Positions 12,609 through 24,570 of a stretch of DNA of 64,000 nucleotides are shown here, in pieces; the stretch's first letter is position 1; each line of letters opens with the position of its first letter. Position numbers and translations under genes: made by a program. The notes under the pieces are model-generated. The model worked only from the letters and a program-made list of their open reading frames with translations, did not search any database and was not told the origin of the DNA. The stretch is taken from contig NC_059568.1 of assembly GCF_905220415.1 (NCBI RefSeq), positions 8,618,001 to 8,682,000 on the forward strand. Direction: 5' to 3'. Source of the stretch: Colias croceus (lineage: Eukaryota > Arthropoda > Insecta > Lepidoptera > Pieridae).

Positions 12609-12815
12609 TTAACTAGCTTACCCGCCGCGGCTTCGCCCGCTTTGTCTAAAATCTAATAAATTATAATATACTAAAACCTTCCTCTTGAATCACTCTATCT
12701 ATTAAAAAAAACCGCATCAAAATCCGTTGCGTAGTTTTAAAGATTTAAGCATACAAAGGGCCATAAGGAAATAGGGACAGAGAAATCGACTTTGTTTTAT
12801 ACTATGTAGTGATTT
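12609..12815 (+). repeat. Lepidopteran dispersed repeat copy (GCTTCGCCCGC head)
   Basis: Starts AACTAGCTTACCCGCCGCGG and ends near TTTTATACTATGTAGTGAT, with the internal phrase ATCAAAATCCGTTGCGTAGT. This head/tail combination is one I associate with RTE-derived or SINE-like repeats of moths and butterflies. Non-coding. Confidence 0.6.
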
Positions 12816-12999
12816 AAACTAATATAACTCACCTTAAATCCATCATGAAAAATGTAAGTACTTTAATGAAGAAGAAGAAAATTACTTTAATTTCTATAAT
12901 TAAATAATCGTTGATTTTTCAATGTTTATTTATAAAAGCAAAGGAAACGCAAGCTCTCTTTAAGTTTAAATTGCGCGGAACAATATGATCGACGACGCG

Positions 13000-13165
13000 G
13001 ACGGCGCGACTCGCGAGTGTTAACTGTTAAGTGACGCTTGCCTCGCCAGTAGAGAATGCGTCATGCGACTGTGTGCTTCGAGCTCGAGCGGTGTGCGGTG
13101 TGCGGTGTGCTCGTCGGGCGGTCGAGCTTCGAGGGTCTGACTGGGTCCGCGCATGCGCCCCACCA
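13000..13165. promoter_or_regulatory. CpG-rich block, candidate promoter/first exon of Glut1
   Basis: A sharp island of GC- and CpG-rich sequence in AT-rich DNA, about 1.5 kb upstream of the non-coding Glut1 exon. It has several TCGAG/GCGCG words and the NRF-1 palindrome at 13149-13158. Both strands show only short ORFs (about 60-70 codons), which look like chance results of high GC. Assignment to Glut1 rests on position alone. Confidence 0.4.
13149..13158. promoter_or_regulatory. Perfect NRF-1/Ewg-type site
   Basis: The palindrome GCGCATGCGC is the core consensus bound by NRF-1; its insect orthologue is Erect wing (Ewg). It lies in the CpG-rich block upstream of Glut1. Binding is inferred, not shown. 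Confidence 0.55.
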
Positions 13166-13269
13166 CACAGATATAATTCAAACGTGTAACTGCACTAGCG
13201 TGCAATCAAATCTGTTCAGGGATAATCTTACAGCAAACGAGTGGGTACTGAGCACAATACGGAAATAGC

Positions 13270-15404
13270 CGCTGTTCCGATTGATAGGGAATTGCTCTTA
13301 CAATTGTAGATCAGTGATTGCCCGTAATTTATCCTCATTTAAACATGTTCGCTAGCAACCTATTTCTTATTTTCTAAATGTCAAATCACTTAAGACCCTT
13401 AAGACCGGAATGCTAGGTAATTCACTATAATTACATAATTTCATCCGTTACTTTTGTTCTTTTGTTGGAGTTTAAAATGAAGGTTAATATCTAAATTATA
13501 ATTGCAAGGGTTAGAATATAACTTGAATAGAATATATTTTACAAGATATATATGTAAATAACGAATGCTTAAAGAGGATAAAGTAAATCGTCTATTTATA
13601 GTCAGTTATTATTATAACAACTAAGCGGTATAATTACAAAAACTTTTAAGCAACTCTCATAAAATTGCCAACAAAATACGATTTGCGACGTGATGTATCG
13701 GATACTTTAACATACTTTTTCTTTGTTTCATCGCGGTTATTATTAAGGCTTGAACAAAATACATATTATTTAATCATCACTCGTCAACGAAATGCCATTG
13801 AAATAACAAATAATTTATTATTCTAATCTGAAACAGTACTAAAACATTTAAGATACGTTCACAAAGAGGAAGCTACGATCTGCCTACGAAAGTGCTACGC
13901 TCCCAGACTACGATGCTCTACGATGCTACGGCAAAGTTGCGAATTTTGCTCTATGTTTCGTGCCTTGATATTAGATGACCTCCACTATAAATAAGCTACA
14001 TAGAAGTTGAGTTATTTATACTTAAAACTTAAAAGACAGTTTGTTTGTTCAGTTAAAAACCGCCTCAATAAAATCGACCCGCTCTTTTATATAACCACTG
14101 CCTCAAGGATGTCACAATTTGCTTTTCAAGTATCAATTGATTTACGGTTGTGGTTTAATATGAAAGTATGATAAAATGAGTGTTTATTATTGCTATTATC
14201 TGAATGAATAGAATGGTATTCAGAGAGATAGCTGTGTGCTACGCTACACAATAAACACCTGTTGATGATTGATTCAGCGATGCTTCATACCTGTAGTATA
14301 CTATATTCTGTAACCTTACATATTTTTCGTTGTTTATTTGTAAAGATGTAATGTATGAGAGAAATTTTGCACTTCTTTATTCTTGCTCGCAAATTAGACG
14401 GGGAAAAACAGAGAGATAGATAGACGGACGAACATTTTAAAAATTATTCTTTTGGTATATGCCATTAGTAAAAGGTGGTTCTTTCAAAATTACAAACTGA
14501 TACCCCAATTTGATTTATTTGTATATATTCCTCTCAATCAGTACCCTGTTAGTAGGTTATCTATAGATCATGACATAAACGAACTGACTTGAACGTAATT
14601 CGATTACTGCTCTAATAAATTAGGTAACGAGAGCGTGTACCAACTGGCGGAAAATTGAAACCTCCTTCTCGATGCACTAATAAAGTTAATGCCTATATTT
14701 AAGTTGTCTAGAAAATTGCATGAGGAAATACGAGATGATTAATTCTATTATTAATTAAATTGTATATAGATTGAATTATAATAATTGCTCCCTCGAATAT
14801 ATTTTGTATACGAAAATTGTTTTCTTGGTATTGCAAATTTGCAAGTTGATACTTTGGTAAATGGGCGCTATTGACAGGAACACGATAATTTAATTGGATG
14901 AAATTCATATTATCTCAAAGCGGGTTATTATCTAAATATAATTTTGTAAAGATGAGATATTTGATTGTTATCGGTTTGCTTGTTACGATTGATCACAAAA
15001 ACTCTTTGATGGATTTGAAAAATTCTTTCACAATTACAAAGGTTCCTTTTTACTGAGTACCATTCTCACTTATATAGGTCACCTTTTAATTTTAACGAAG
15101 CCGTGATAAATGGCTCGTGGGCTGCATCCTGTTACGCTATTAATAGAATAATGATGTCTGCCTACATATAAAATATCTGTAGGCGAGTACATTGAAAATA
15201 TTAAAAATCAATAGCAGTATTACCAGCTCCATAACGAATGAAAAATGTGATAATTTATTTTGCCTTATTGTTTGTTTAAGTAGCTCCCAGCGTTCTGCTT
15301 TTTATCCCAGAAAAGTAAATACAAACGCAAATAATAAGTTTATCATACTCTATGTCCACTAAAAGATCGAGACTTGCGTCATATTAGGTATTAGATCAGT
15401 TTCA
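13270..15404. other. AT-rich intergenic stretch
   Basis: No gene, no splice-bounded ORF and no recognised repeat apart from short AT-rich simple sequence. One phrase at 13876-13935 (CTACGA/GATGCTACG words) is mildly repetitive. Confidence 0.5.
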
Positions 15405-15606
15405 TCCAACTAATATTATAAATGCGAAGACTACTTGTTTGTCTTTCTTTCACGTCGTAACAGAGAGAATTTATGATTATATGTTTTTGTGTCTGGTAAT
15501 TGTTAGGGAGCAAGAGAGTGATTAAAGTACTGTGTGCTGCGTTCATCTCATTTCACTGAGAATTTCCTGTAACTACACAGGCGAAGTCGCGGGCGAAATA
15601 CTAGTT
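15405..15606 (-). repeat. Dispersed repeat copy, minus orientation
   Basis: Begins CCAACTAATATTATAAATGC and ends GCGAAGTCGCGGGCGAAATA before CTAGT. Read on the minus strand this is the usual ACTAG...GCCCGCGACTTCGCC head and the TTTATAATATTAGT tail of the lepidopteran dispersed repeat. Confidence 0.65.
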
Positions 15607-16796
15607 TTGTAATCTGAATTTATAATACGCATTCTTCCAATACCTCATGTAATACAACAATAATATGATAACAAATTGCATTATGTAAATTAAGTCTTAC
15701 ACAATAATTACAAGTCCCAAAACCAGATTCAGATCGTAAAGAAGACATGTATAAAATCAAAATAAAATGTTTTATCCTTTTCAACATGGGAAAATTTATA
15801 TCATTATCATATTTTCACCGAGTAATAATTTTCACAGTCTAGTTGTTAGCCATGGGCCCTGGATTACTCGGATATCAGCTTTACAAAGAGCTACGCTTAC
15901 ACAGGGAAAACGTAAGAAGAATATATGATGTTACCTTATCTTGTTAAAAGGTTTCCATCAAAAAGCTTGTGTTATAGTGAATTTTAAATTTAAATATTAG
16001 ATATATTTTGCTTCAAGGAAATATTATTTTAAGTTTCATATTTTCATCCTTGCAAGTTCTTCTTATTTCCGCTTAAGCCATCAAAGCAAACTAAATGGAA
16101 AATGTTCTGTTTTATATAAAATTTCAAATGATTCCCAGTTCCCTCAGCTTGCAGTTTTCTATTACGTTAGAATATGAAATTTCGTTGAATTGCCAATGAA
16201 AAACTACATCAAAGGCACCTTTTAATTATTATATTGTTGCACCGAAGCATCTTTGCATAAAGGTAAAATATATTTTCTTTACAAATTTTCATTTATTCTA
16301 TTACATCATTTATTTTTAGTGAACTTACCGATGAACATTGAGCAAGGTAAAAAATAATTTTTACCACTAGAGTTCTCTGATTTTTTGCAACACTAAAAAC
16401 TGTATTTAGACGTTAAAATTATAAAAATATTAATAAGAAATCAAAAACTACTAGCATTTTATCACTTGAAGCGTTCATAAGAAAATCCTTATGAATTTAT
16501 CACTTCTGAAACGAATGAATAAAAACAGTTATATCTCAATTATGAACATTGGAGCCACGGTAAATTAATTAAACAGAATCAAATTAAGGCGTTTTAATTA
16601 TATTTGCACCTGCATATTAACACAAAGCTACAAATTAAGGGTGGTGTACCTGCTAAGATTAGGTATTACGTCCACTATCTTGTAAATTCACAAGAAACAT
16701 TTAAAACATGCCTAATATCTCAGAATAAATAGTTTCTAGTTATGATTAATTGCTACCCGAATACTTATGGACCAATTAATATGTATTATCAATGAC
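15607..16796. other. AT-rich intergenic stretch
   Basis: Nothing recognised: no ORF of note, no inverted repeats seen, low GC throughout. Confidence 0.5.
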
Positions 16797-17000
16797 TAGC
16801 TTTCCACCCGCGGCTTCGCCCGCGTTTTCAAAGAAAAACCCGTTCCCGTAGGATTTCCGGGATAAAACCTACCCTATGTCCTTTCTCGGGTATCAAAATA
16901 TCTCTATACCAAATTTCATGCAAATTGGTTCAGTAGTTAAGGCGAGATTGAGTAACAGACAGACAGACAGAGTTACTTTCGCATTTATAATATTAGTATG
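16797..17000 (+). repeat. Dispersed repeat copy, plus orientation
   Basis: Head TAGCTTTCCACCCGCGGCTT, internal phrase CCAAATTTCATGCAAATTGG, a short (CAGA)n run at about 16954-16970, and tail TTTATAATATTAGTATGGAT. A near-complete copy of the lepidopteran SINE-like repeat. Confidence 0.7.
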
Positions 17001-17094
17001 GATTAGTATGGATTTATCGCAAGTGATTGTAACGATAAAAAAACGTTGAATTCGTGGATAATGTAGAGATGATTGTTATAATCGGATATCTCTA

Positions 17095-17182
17095 TTACTT
17101 TGATACCCAAGAAAGGACAAACATAGGCTGCCTTTTACTGTGAAATATGTACTACGGGTGAAGCCGGGGTGGACCACTAGTT
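17095..17182 (-). repeat. Truncated dispersed repeat copy, minus orientation
   Basis: Minus-strand reading gives an ACTAGTGGTCCACCCCGGCT head and a GTCCTTTCTTGGGTATCAAA body, the same family as the copy at 16797-17000 (CTTTCTCGGGTATCAAA). Two oppositely oriented copies thus lie within 100 bp. Confidence 0.65.
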
Positions 17183-17479
17183 ATTAATATGATATAATTT
17201 ATAATAACTCTACAATACAATGAAATTAAATTATTACACTATACGTGTTAAGCTGACATAAGAAGATAATATTGCATTACGGATAGCGAGGTAATTAATT
17301 AATTATAACCCTCGTTGTTATATTGCATGGCCGCTTTACGCTTATATGAGAATTTTCTAGAAAATGAAATGAGAAAAATATTTCTTACTTAGAAGTAATT
17401 TATTTAGACTGAGTTATTTTTATTAAAAACAAGATATTGAGCTTTGAAACTAGGAAGTAATTCATAGTATTTCTTTATT

Positions 17480-17648
17480 AGAGCTAGCGCGCAAGAGCAA
17501 CTTTTGTCTCCGCAACTATTTTGTCTCTCCCATCAACTCTATGGGCTAGTAAGAAAGTGCGCGCATGTAGCAACGCAACTCCCCATAGAGTTGATGGGAG
17601 AGACAAAATAGTTGCGGAGACAAAGTTGCTCTTGCGCGCTAGCTCTTA
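17480..17648. mobile_element. Foldback MITE with about 67 bp near-perfect inverted arms
   Basis: Left arm about 17480-17547 begins AGAGCTAGCGCGCAAGAGCA; the right arm about 17579-17648 is its reverse complement, differing by one T in a T-run. The spacer is about 32 bp. High arm identity indicates a recent element. The transcript would form a long hairpin. Confidence 0.85.
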
Positions 17649-17744
17649 GAGTCCACAAATATGAAGAGCTTTTTTTTTCAACTTTTACTACCTACACCGA
17701 AAAAAAATTTTTTAATAGATAACTTTGTTCTCTTTGCAGGGACA

Positions 17745-17800
17745 GACGCATGTGGAAAAGAACAAATAAAAATAAAGTTAATAAATAAATAAATAAATAG
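17745..17800 (+). repeat. Probable LINE 3-prime tail
   Basis: AATAAAAATAAAGTTAATAA followed by a (TAAA)n run to 17800. A poly(A)-signal-like sequence plus a tetranucleotide tail is typical of LINE 3-prime ends. No coding part is recognised upstream. Confidence 0.4.
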
Positions 17801-19728
17801 TTAGATCTTTATTTTAGATACTAAAATCCATATTTATATATGTAATTACATTTACAATTTTGCATATGTTTGGAACACTTAACTTAACGTAAAGGTTACA
17901 TAAAGTGACTGAGCTGGTTGCGATGGAAAACGACCACCACACATTTGAAGAGGAAGGATTTCTACAAATGCATTCAAAGAGTAAAAGATAAGGAGAGGAT
18001 TGTCGTCGAGAACAAAGGAATACTGGAAGGGTGAATCATCCGATTATCGTATGAAGCACAGTAACATTCGCTTGCTGCTATCTTCCGTGGGTGTGTGGTT
18101 CTTCCCCGATACGAGACTGGCTCAATTCGTGCTGAAGCGTAATGAACTCTTCCGTCAAAGTGTAATTTTTACAGACAGATTCTAGACCCACAACACGGGA
18201 TCATTAAGAAGAAATGCGGCTGGAGCGACTTTTCAAAATAAGAATAAACGTATTTGAAGAAACTATCACTCTATGGCCTATGCGAGCATTTGCACTTGAT
18301 CAGGACAAAACAGATGCCTTCTGTATGTAAAAATTTATATATTTCGAGATTTGGCTGTCGTCTTTTTCCTCCTGTTACACCCATTTACAATATATTTTAT
18401 AAACTGAAACGAATAAGAAATATATTATGTTCCTACTATGCCCCGAGAATTTACTTTTTATTATCCAGTATTTCTTTTTCTATAAATAATTTCTTTATGA
18501 TCAATACCTGAAAGAAAATAGACGTGAGCGTATCTTTGAGGAAAAGACCTCCCACTTTTTATTTTAAGATTTAAAAAGAACAGTTCTGCCAACATTTTGT
18601 CCAAATTAATGTGTATCATAAGCTTTTTTTATTCAATGGTTTTATGGATAATATATATAGGGTCTATAAATTGAAAAGAAGTCTTTCATTTTGTCTAGCT
18701 TTGAAGGCAGAAGCGCATATTTTAAATTGTACTTTATTCATTTTTGAACCCCATAAAGATAAGTTATATATTTATAAATTTTAAATAGCACATAGCAAAA
18801 TAGCATTTTCGGTTTCGATATTATTATATTAGTAGTTGTTATCATGTGTACATGCAAAACTAGCTATTCCATTCAATCGACAACTTCCAAGTAGACTGCA
18901 GGCAAGTCTACTTAGGTAGAAGTTGGTAATACTTTGGTAAATATTAAACTCCTTCCTATATTGTTCTTAGAAGCTATTAGAACTATCTAAAATTCAATAG
19001 ATTCATTTGTTTCCGAAACGTCTAAAATGTATAACGAATAGCTCGCCATTACCACACCATTAACTATCTTTAGTAGAATAGATAGATAGAGGGTTAAGAA
19101 TATTGTTATGACTATGTTATATATTTGAAGCTAGTTATATAATAAACATCTGTGAGTATCATTACGAAAAAATATTTGAAAACGTAAAAGCTTGCTACGA
19201 AACACCTCTCGTTGCGCGACGTACCTATACGAGCGTCGAGCATGCTATGTATGGAGCAGGAAATAAAATAAATTTCTAAAGCACAAATCAAGCCGTTTCA
19301 TTGAATGCCCGTTCGAACATATATTCTAATAGTAGATTTTTCATAAATGTAAGAGAGATAGCTCTATTTCCGTTTCCGATCGATTCAGCGCAAACGTGAA
19401 TAGAGTTCCTGGAATATCATATTATTTTGTAGATAAACTATTGTATATCTCGGAAATTTTATACTCCTATGCTTCAGATAAATTTATGAGTGGAATCACT
19501 TTATAACAAGATTGTCGGTTCGTACGTTTAGATAAAAATAAGAAATGTTAGGAATTATATTTTGCAAATAAGATTGAATATAGTTCGATTGCAAATTTTA
19601 TTGGTTTCTATAACAATGGGACTCTGACATCTACATTTTATTTAGTACCGTTATCGTTTATCTAAGTTTAAAAAAAAAAGAATTAATTCTGTGTTTTAAA
19701 TGAATTTACTTGACTGTTTTATGATATA
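17801..19728. other. AT-rich intergenic stretch
   Basis: No supported gene. A somewhat GC-richer patch at 17985-18190 has an ORF of 61 codons, but no splice signals or family resemblance. Otherwise featureless AT-rich sequence. Confidence 0.45.
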
Positions 19729-19730
19729 CT

Positions 19731-20135
19731 AGCTTCCGCCCGCGACTCCGTCCGCGCGGATGTCGGTCTTCGCGTGGATGGTTTATTTCTCCATTTTGAG
19801 TAACTCTTACAATGGCATCTTATAATTAATATCTATTGGACCCAAATACGGCTAGGCCTATAATAATACGCAACGTGTGTTCGCGGTTCTACAGAACAAC
19901 GTCTATGGATAAAACTGAAAGTATTAATTTAATTTTTTTTCTACGTACTTTTCCAGGATAAAAAGTATCCTATTTTACGCCCAGGATAATAAGGTATAAT
20001 TATACAAAATTTCATCGAAACCGAACCGTCAGTTTTCACGTGATGTCTTCACATACAGACAGACAGACAGACAAAATTTTTTTTAATCACATATTTGGGT
20101 TTGGTATCGATCCAGTAACACCCCCTGCTATTTAT
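19731..20135 (+). repeat. Dispersed repeat, long form (GCTTCCGCCCGCGACTCC)
   Basis: Head CTAGCTTCCGCCCGCGACTC followed by the CGTCCGCGCGGATGTCGGTC segment and the words CCAGGATAAAAAGTATCC and TTTCATCGAAACCGAACCG. Then a short (CAGA)n run at about 20054-20073, ending near AACACCCCCTGCTA. The copy at 40255-40680 is the same long form and aligns over its whole length. Confidence 0.75.
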
Positions 20136-20460
20136 CTATACATATAATAAAATCGCAGGAAAGTCAAAACTGTACATTGAATATTTTTTTAAAAGAATAC
20201 ATAATCCATGATCTATAATCGATATAGAAGCCAAAAACATAGTTTTTAGAATTTTTGTCTGTTTGTCTGTTTGTCGGTTTGTCTGTTTGTCTGTTTGTCT
20301 GTTTGTCTGTATATTTGTCCGAGCTAATCTCGAAAAGTACCGCATAGATTGACTTCAAATTTTGCATGAATATTACTAACAGGTCGGGTGAGGCTTTTAT
20401 ATACACATTATCATGCTATCACCTCCGGGGGAGGAGCTGTGAACCTTTATTTTTCTAACG
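20136..20460. repeat. Dispersed repeat with (TGTTTGTC)n core
   Basis: An 8 bp unit TGTTTGTC repeats about seven times at 20255-20312 with one C-to-G variant. It is followed by GAGCTAATCTCGAAAAGTAC and later CACCTCCGGGGGAGGAGCTG. The layout (octamer array, then a conserved non-coding body) resembles a dispersed lepidopteran repeat. ORFs in this stretch only reflect the array. Confidence 0.55.
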
Positions 20461-22292
20461 TATTCCGTGTATTACACAGCGTACAATCTAAAGACTCATG
20501 TTTAAATGTTGTTTTTGGGTAAGCCACGCTATTATCTAGCTTTAAACTATAAAAACTACGTCATTTACGTAATTTTGGCAGAGAAACAGTTTAATGAATC
20601 TTAGTAGTATAAAGACAAATTTGAAACAGCGCCATCTATGAGACTTCATTAAAATCAAATCAATTTACATGTTTAACGCTTCTTGCAAATTTATAATTAA
20701 AAATGAATTAATATGATATTGGTGGGGTTTTTAATTGTACTTATTTATTTAAGGGCCCTTAGTAGGTGAACACGGAAAAATGGACTGTTTTCTATGAGCT
20801 ATAATTGAAAATATTGAGGTTTTATCGCACTGAAATTTCTAATATGTATTACAGAACGTATGTGTGATGGGATGACTGTTTCCAAAACACGATTGGAAAA
20901 CTTTTGCTCGATAAAAAAAAATCCTGAAGTTACCTCTAAAATATCATATAAATGCTCATTACAACCGTATTTTACGATAATAATTCGTATAAAATCACAA
21001 GTACATAGGCATTTACCTTCTCGATTTCGTGACTGTTTTAGATTTAGAAAATACTAAATATTTTCATTCACTTTTTGATAAAAATGTGAATGGCGCTTAC
21101 GATTTTTAGTTTCGAGCACGTTGATTCCATACTAAACGCGGACCCCCTCACCGCTTACCTCAGGCCCGAATAGCTGAATTTTCGCTGACCGCCAAACCCC
21201 CCTTAACTTTTTAACCCATGTCTTCCCAGAGTCCACTTCAGGTGCTTATATTTTATGTGAATATATACTAAATAAAATTTTACAAGTGAGGGTAGATGTT
21301 TATTATTTGATGTCAAACAAGACACTATTAACAGTTAATTGTGACATTTTAAAAAATTCTTCTTGCGTTCCCACAAAAGGTAAGTTGTAGCTTTTATAAT
21401 TAATTAATTATTACTTTATTAATTAATTATATAGTTAGACTCATGTTTTTAATTAGAATTGAAGTTACGACAAAATAAGAAAATGATGAAATTTTATTTT
21501 TATGTATAACTTTTACAAGACTAATAGAATTTTATTTGTTAGTAGCTTTTTAATAAAATTAGGAAACGAAAAAGAAGTTTATTTGTAATTGGTAGTTGTT
21601 TCATTTATTTATTTTAAATACTTATTTTTACTTTTATATTTGCCCATTTGCATTACATTCAGCTTCCCTAAAACTTATAAAAATTTTATGTTTATTTCTG
21701 TCTAATATAAATACTCTTTTTTAGATATAAATAACAAAAACAACTTTTTTATTAAAATTTAGTACCTTGGGAAGATATTATCTATGTGTTAATAGAACAA
21801 TACATAAAGGAAATTATGTTACTATTTTATGCAATGAAAATATGTAAAAAAATATTAGCAGGTGTAATTATTAAATTGATCCCGAACCCAAAACTGTAGT
21901 TAATTTTTTTTGTCATTTAGTGTTTAATTCATGTCAATTGGTTCATTAATAAAAAAAATTATGATCATTTAAATAATCACGGCGAACATTTGCTAAGGCA
22001 TTCATGTACAAGGTGTAATCGTTCAGTGTGCACAGGCGATTTTTTTTTTGTAAGTATTACAGATAACAAAAAACTTTAAACTGATATCGAAAGTACTTAA
22101 CCTAATAATGGCCGTAATAATTTTTTTTAAATAAATCGAGAAATATCAAAAAAAATATCTTTAAACCCTCCCATACATTAAGTATATATACATAATATGA
22201 AATATGAATATCCCATATACATTTAATATGAAAGATTTTAGCTTTCTTTTTCTTTTTTTGGTTGTCTGCTTTCATTACTTCGCAAATTTGAA
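20461..22292. other. Intergenic stretch
   Basis: No supported gene. AT-rich, with several poly(T) runs and a GC-richer patch at 21105-21240 (CGCGGACCCCCTCACCGC) that has no ORF or known repeat I can name. Confidence 0.45.
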
Positions 22293-22665
22293 GTGGCATT
22301 TTCCACGCTTTTTCCGGACATTTTCACGCATTTTCCGGATATTTTCCGGGCATTTTCCGGGCAATTCCTCACGCATTTTCCGGGGATTTTCCAGGCATTT
22401 TCCACGCCTTTTCCGGACCATTTCACGCATTTTCCGGATATTTTACAGATATTTTCCAGGCATTTCCCAGGCATTTTCCTGACATTTCCCTGGCATTTTC
22501 CGGAGATTTTTCAGGCATTTTCCACGCTTTTCCCGAACATTTTCACGCATTTTCCGGATATTTTCCGGGTATTTCCCGGACATTTTCACACATTTTCCGG
22601 GGGATTTTCCAGATATTTTACAGGCATTTTCCGGATATCCCCGGAAAATGCCCCGGATTTCCGGA
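22293..22665. repeat. Degenerate minisatellite of CATTTTCCGG units
   Basis: About 25-30 imperfect units of 12-16 bp built on GCATTTTCCGGA / CATTTTCACG. Strand asymmetry is strong (T/C on plus). Both strands carry ORFs of 78-133 codons here, but they are low-complexity by-products of the array. Confidence 0.85.
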
Positions 22666-22769
22666 AAGTACGTAAGTTTTTTAGCTTAGATTAGTAATAA
22701 ATTCTATTAACAATTCTATGAATTGTTTATGGTAGTACGTGTTTATTAAATAATTGTATGTAAAGTAGT

Positions 22770-22822
22770 AACTACTATGCAGTCGCTATTCCACGCGGAC
22801 GAAGTCGCGGGCACAGCTAGTT
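22770..22822 (-). repeat. Dispersed repeat remnant, minus orientation
   Basis: CCACGCGGACGAAGTCGCGG followed by GCACAGCTAG is the reverse complement of the CTAGC...GCGACTTCGTCCGCGTGG head. The following TACAGAATTGACCCTTCTAC recurs after the copy at 40255. Confidence 0.65.
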
Positions 22823-23572
22823 TTTTCAATATTTTCAATGTACAGAATTGACCCTTCTACAGATTTATTATATGTTTCGCTTTTTACTTCGTTAAATTAT
22901 AATTAAATTATTATTTTTTATGAATTAAGATTGAGGATAATATGAATTTAGTTTTTACTTATTTATGATTTATTAACTGATTAACTGATTATTTTAGTAT
23001 TGAATGTGTTGTAACGTATTTTTAAAGTGCATGCAGTGCTCATTTTTTATTGGTTGTCCATCATGCTCTATATTTTTTGAGTATTTTTTATGTAATTTCA
23101 TCGATGTACAGCTGCTAATGAGCCTTAATAAAAAATAAAAAAATAGTAAAAACGGATACGAGACTCGAGTCTAAATAAATGTCTCCAAACCATTAATTGC
23201 AGTCTGCTGAACATCTTTATGTGAAAATTAAAACTATCAGCTTCTTGGCTTTTATTTATTTCACTATTAAATCAAATCAAATACAAAATATTTAAAGGAT
23301 ATATGTATACAATATTTTTTCTCACTTATTCTGCCATTTTAAATGGCGTGTTAATTTTTTTTTACAAATAACATATTTATAACAGGTAATATAATATGAG
23401 TATAAGAAGTAGCGACAGCATAGTACTTACCCATGACTACCCTATACATATAAACAAGATATAGATATAGTAGGTACGTATAATATAGTTTTTAGTATAC
23501 ATAGCATGCAGTACAACGTGGTTGATTGTTTCAAGTATTAAAAGTCTGTCCGTCGTTGCCGTCGTGTAACCC

Positions 23573-23700
23573 GGTCACACACTAACATGCAAATATTCGT
23601 ACAATGTACGAAGGTTTGCCGTCATGTAGTGAAAAACATTTGCAAGTGTCATCCTACACTTCTGAGTTTCAATATTCATGCGAATGGGAGTGACCGGCCG
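23573..23700. mobile_element. Diverged short inverted-repeat element
   Basis: The left end CCGGTCACACACTAACATGC and the reverse complement of the right end, CCGGTCACTCCCATTCGCAT, match at most positions and continue into ATATT. Length is about 130 bp. Probably an old MITE. Confidence 0.4.
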
Positions 23701-23892
23701 GCGTTCCACATTCTGGTTAACCAATTAATTTTCAGAACTTGTAGTGGTATTTCTTCATGACCACAACACGTTGTGAGCGTTTTCATTAGAGCCATATCGC
23801 GAATTTCACGTAGTAGCTCTTTTAATGTGACAACTACGCGTGGAAAGCTATATTTTAGCTCAATTAGTGACTTTTAAGCGTAACATCTTCAT

Positions 23893-23990
23893 TAATATTA
23901 TAAAACTGTAGCCTGAAGAGTTTGTTTGTTTGTTTGAACGCGCTAATGAAGCGGAGCCACGCGGGAGAAACTGCGGGGCACAGCTAGTAT
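23893..23990 (-). repeat. Dispersed repeat remnant, minus orientation
   Basis: Tail-like TTAATATTATAAAACTGTAG at the left and AACTGCGGGGCACAGCTAGT at the right, with GTTTGTTTGTTTG inside. A shortened copy of the SINE-like family. Confidence 0.55.
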
Positions 23991-24424
23991 ACAAAGTACC
24001 ACAAAGTCCACGCGAACGAAGTGCCAGACACCAGGTAGTGTTTATATAAATGCCATCTAGCCCAATACATATGATGTTGGGATTCTACTTTCTTGTTCTA
24101 ATAATCTTATCACCTATATAAAACACATGTCCATAAATACGCTATACACTGTACGCTAAGATAAATTGATGTGCAGTCAATCTTGGACGCTCACCGATAT
24201 TCATTTTGTAAGGTACAGAATGAAATTAGACATACTGCCACAGTATATGAACAAGAGCACTACTATTACTCCTCTCTCTAAAAGATCCTTGTTAATGCAA
24301 TCTTCACTTCATCCAAATAATCACTTAGTCCAAATAATGTTCACCCTAATCTACATCGTGCTAAATGTCTTTCTATCTTCCCACCGCTGTAAATTCAATT
24401 TGAATATCCACAGGCCGGCAACGA

Positions 24425-24570
24425 AAAGGTTAAGACGAGATCCTGTTACTGAATCTTCGCTGTCTGTCTATCTGTCCGTCCGTCTGTCAGCATGCAGTAT
24501 CTCGTGAAGCATGATAGTTACACAGTTGAAATTTTCAGAGATGATGTATTTCTGTTGCCGCTCTCTAATA
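24425..24570 (+). repeat. Dispersed repeat with CTGTCCGTCCGTCTGTC phrase
   Basis: Contains the degenerate CTGTCTATCTGTCCGTCCGT run and the phrase TATCTCGTGAAGCATGATAG that I associate with a widespread lepidopteran repeat. Non-coding. Confidence 0.45.

Noticed and set aside
13020..13268. ORFs of 61-70 codons on both strands in the CpG-rich block
   Set aside because: High GC lowers stop frequency; neither shows protein-like conservation signals or splice junctions in phase with Glut1.
18000..18185. 61-codon ORF in a GC-richer patch
   Set aside because: No splice signals or recognisable domain; could be an old transposon scrap but not supportable.
20255..20312. Possible CRISPR-like array
   Set aside because: It is a plain tandem octamer without spacers, in a eukaryotic genome.
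22238..22694. ORFs of 78-133 codons
   Set aside because: Low-complexity by-products of the TTTTCCGG minisatellite; no start context or splice signals.
24166..24507. 113-codon plus-strand ORF
   Set aside because: Ends inside a dispersed repeat with CTGTCCGTC words; no family resemblance.
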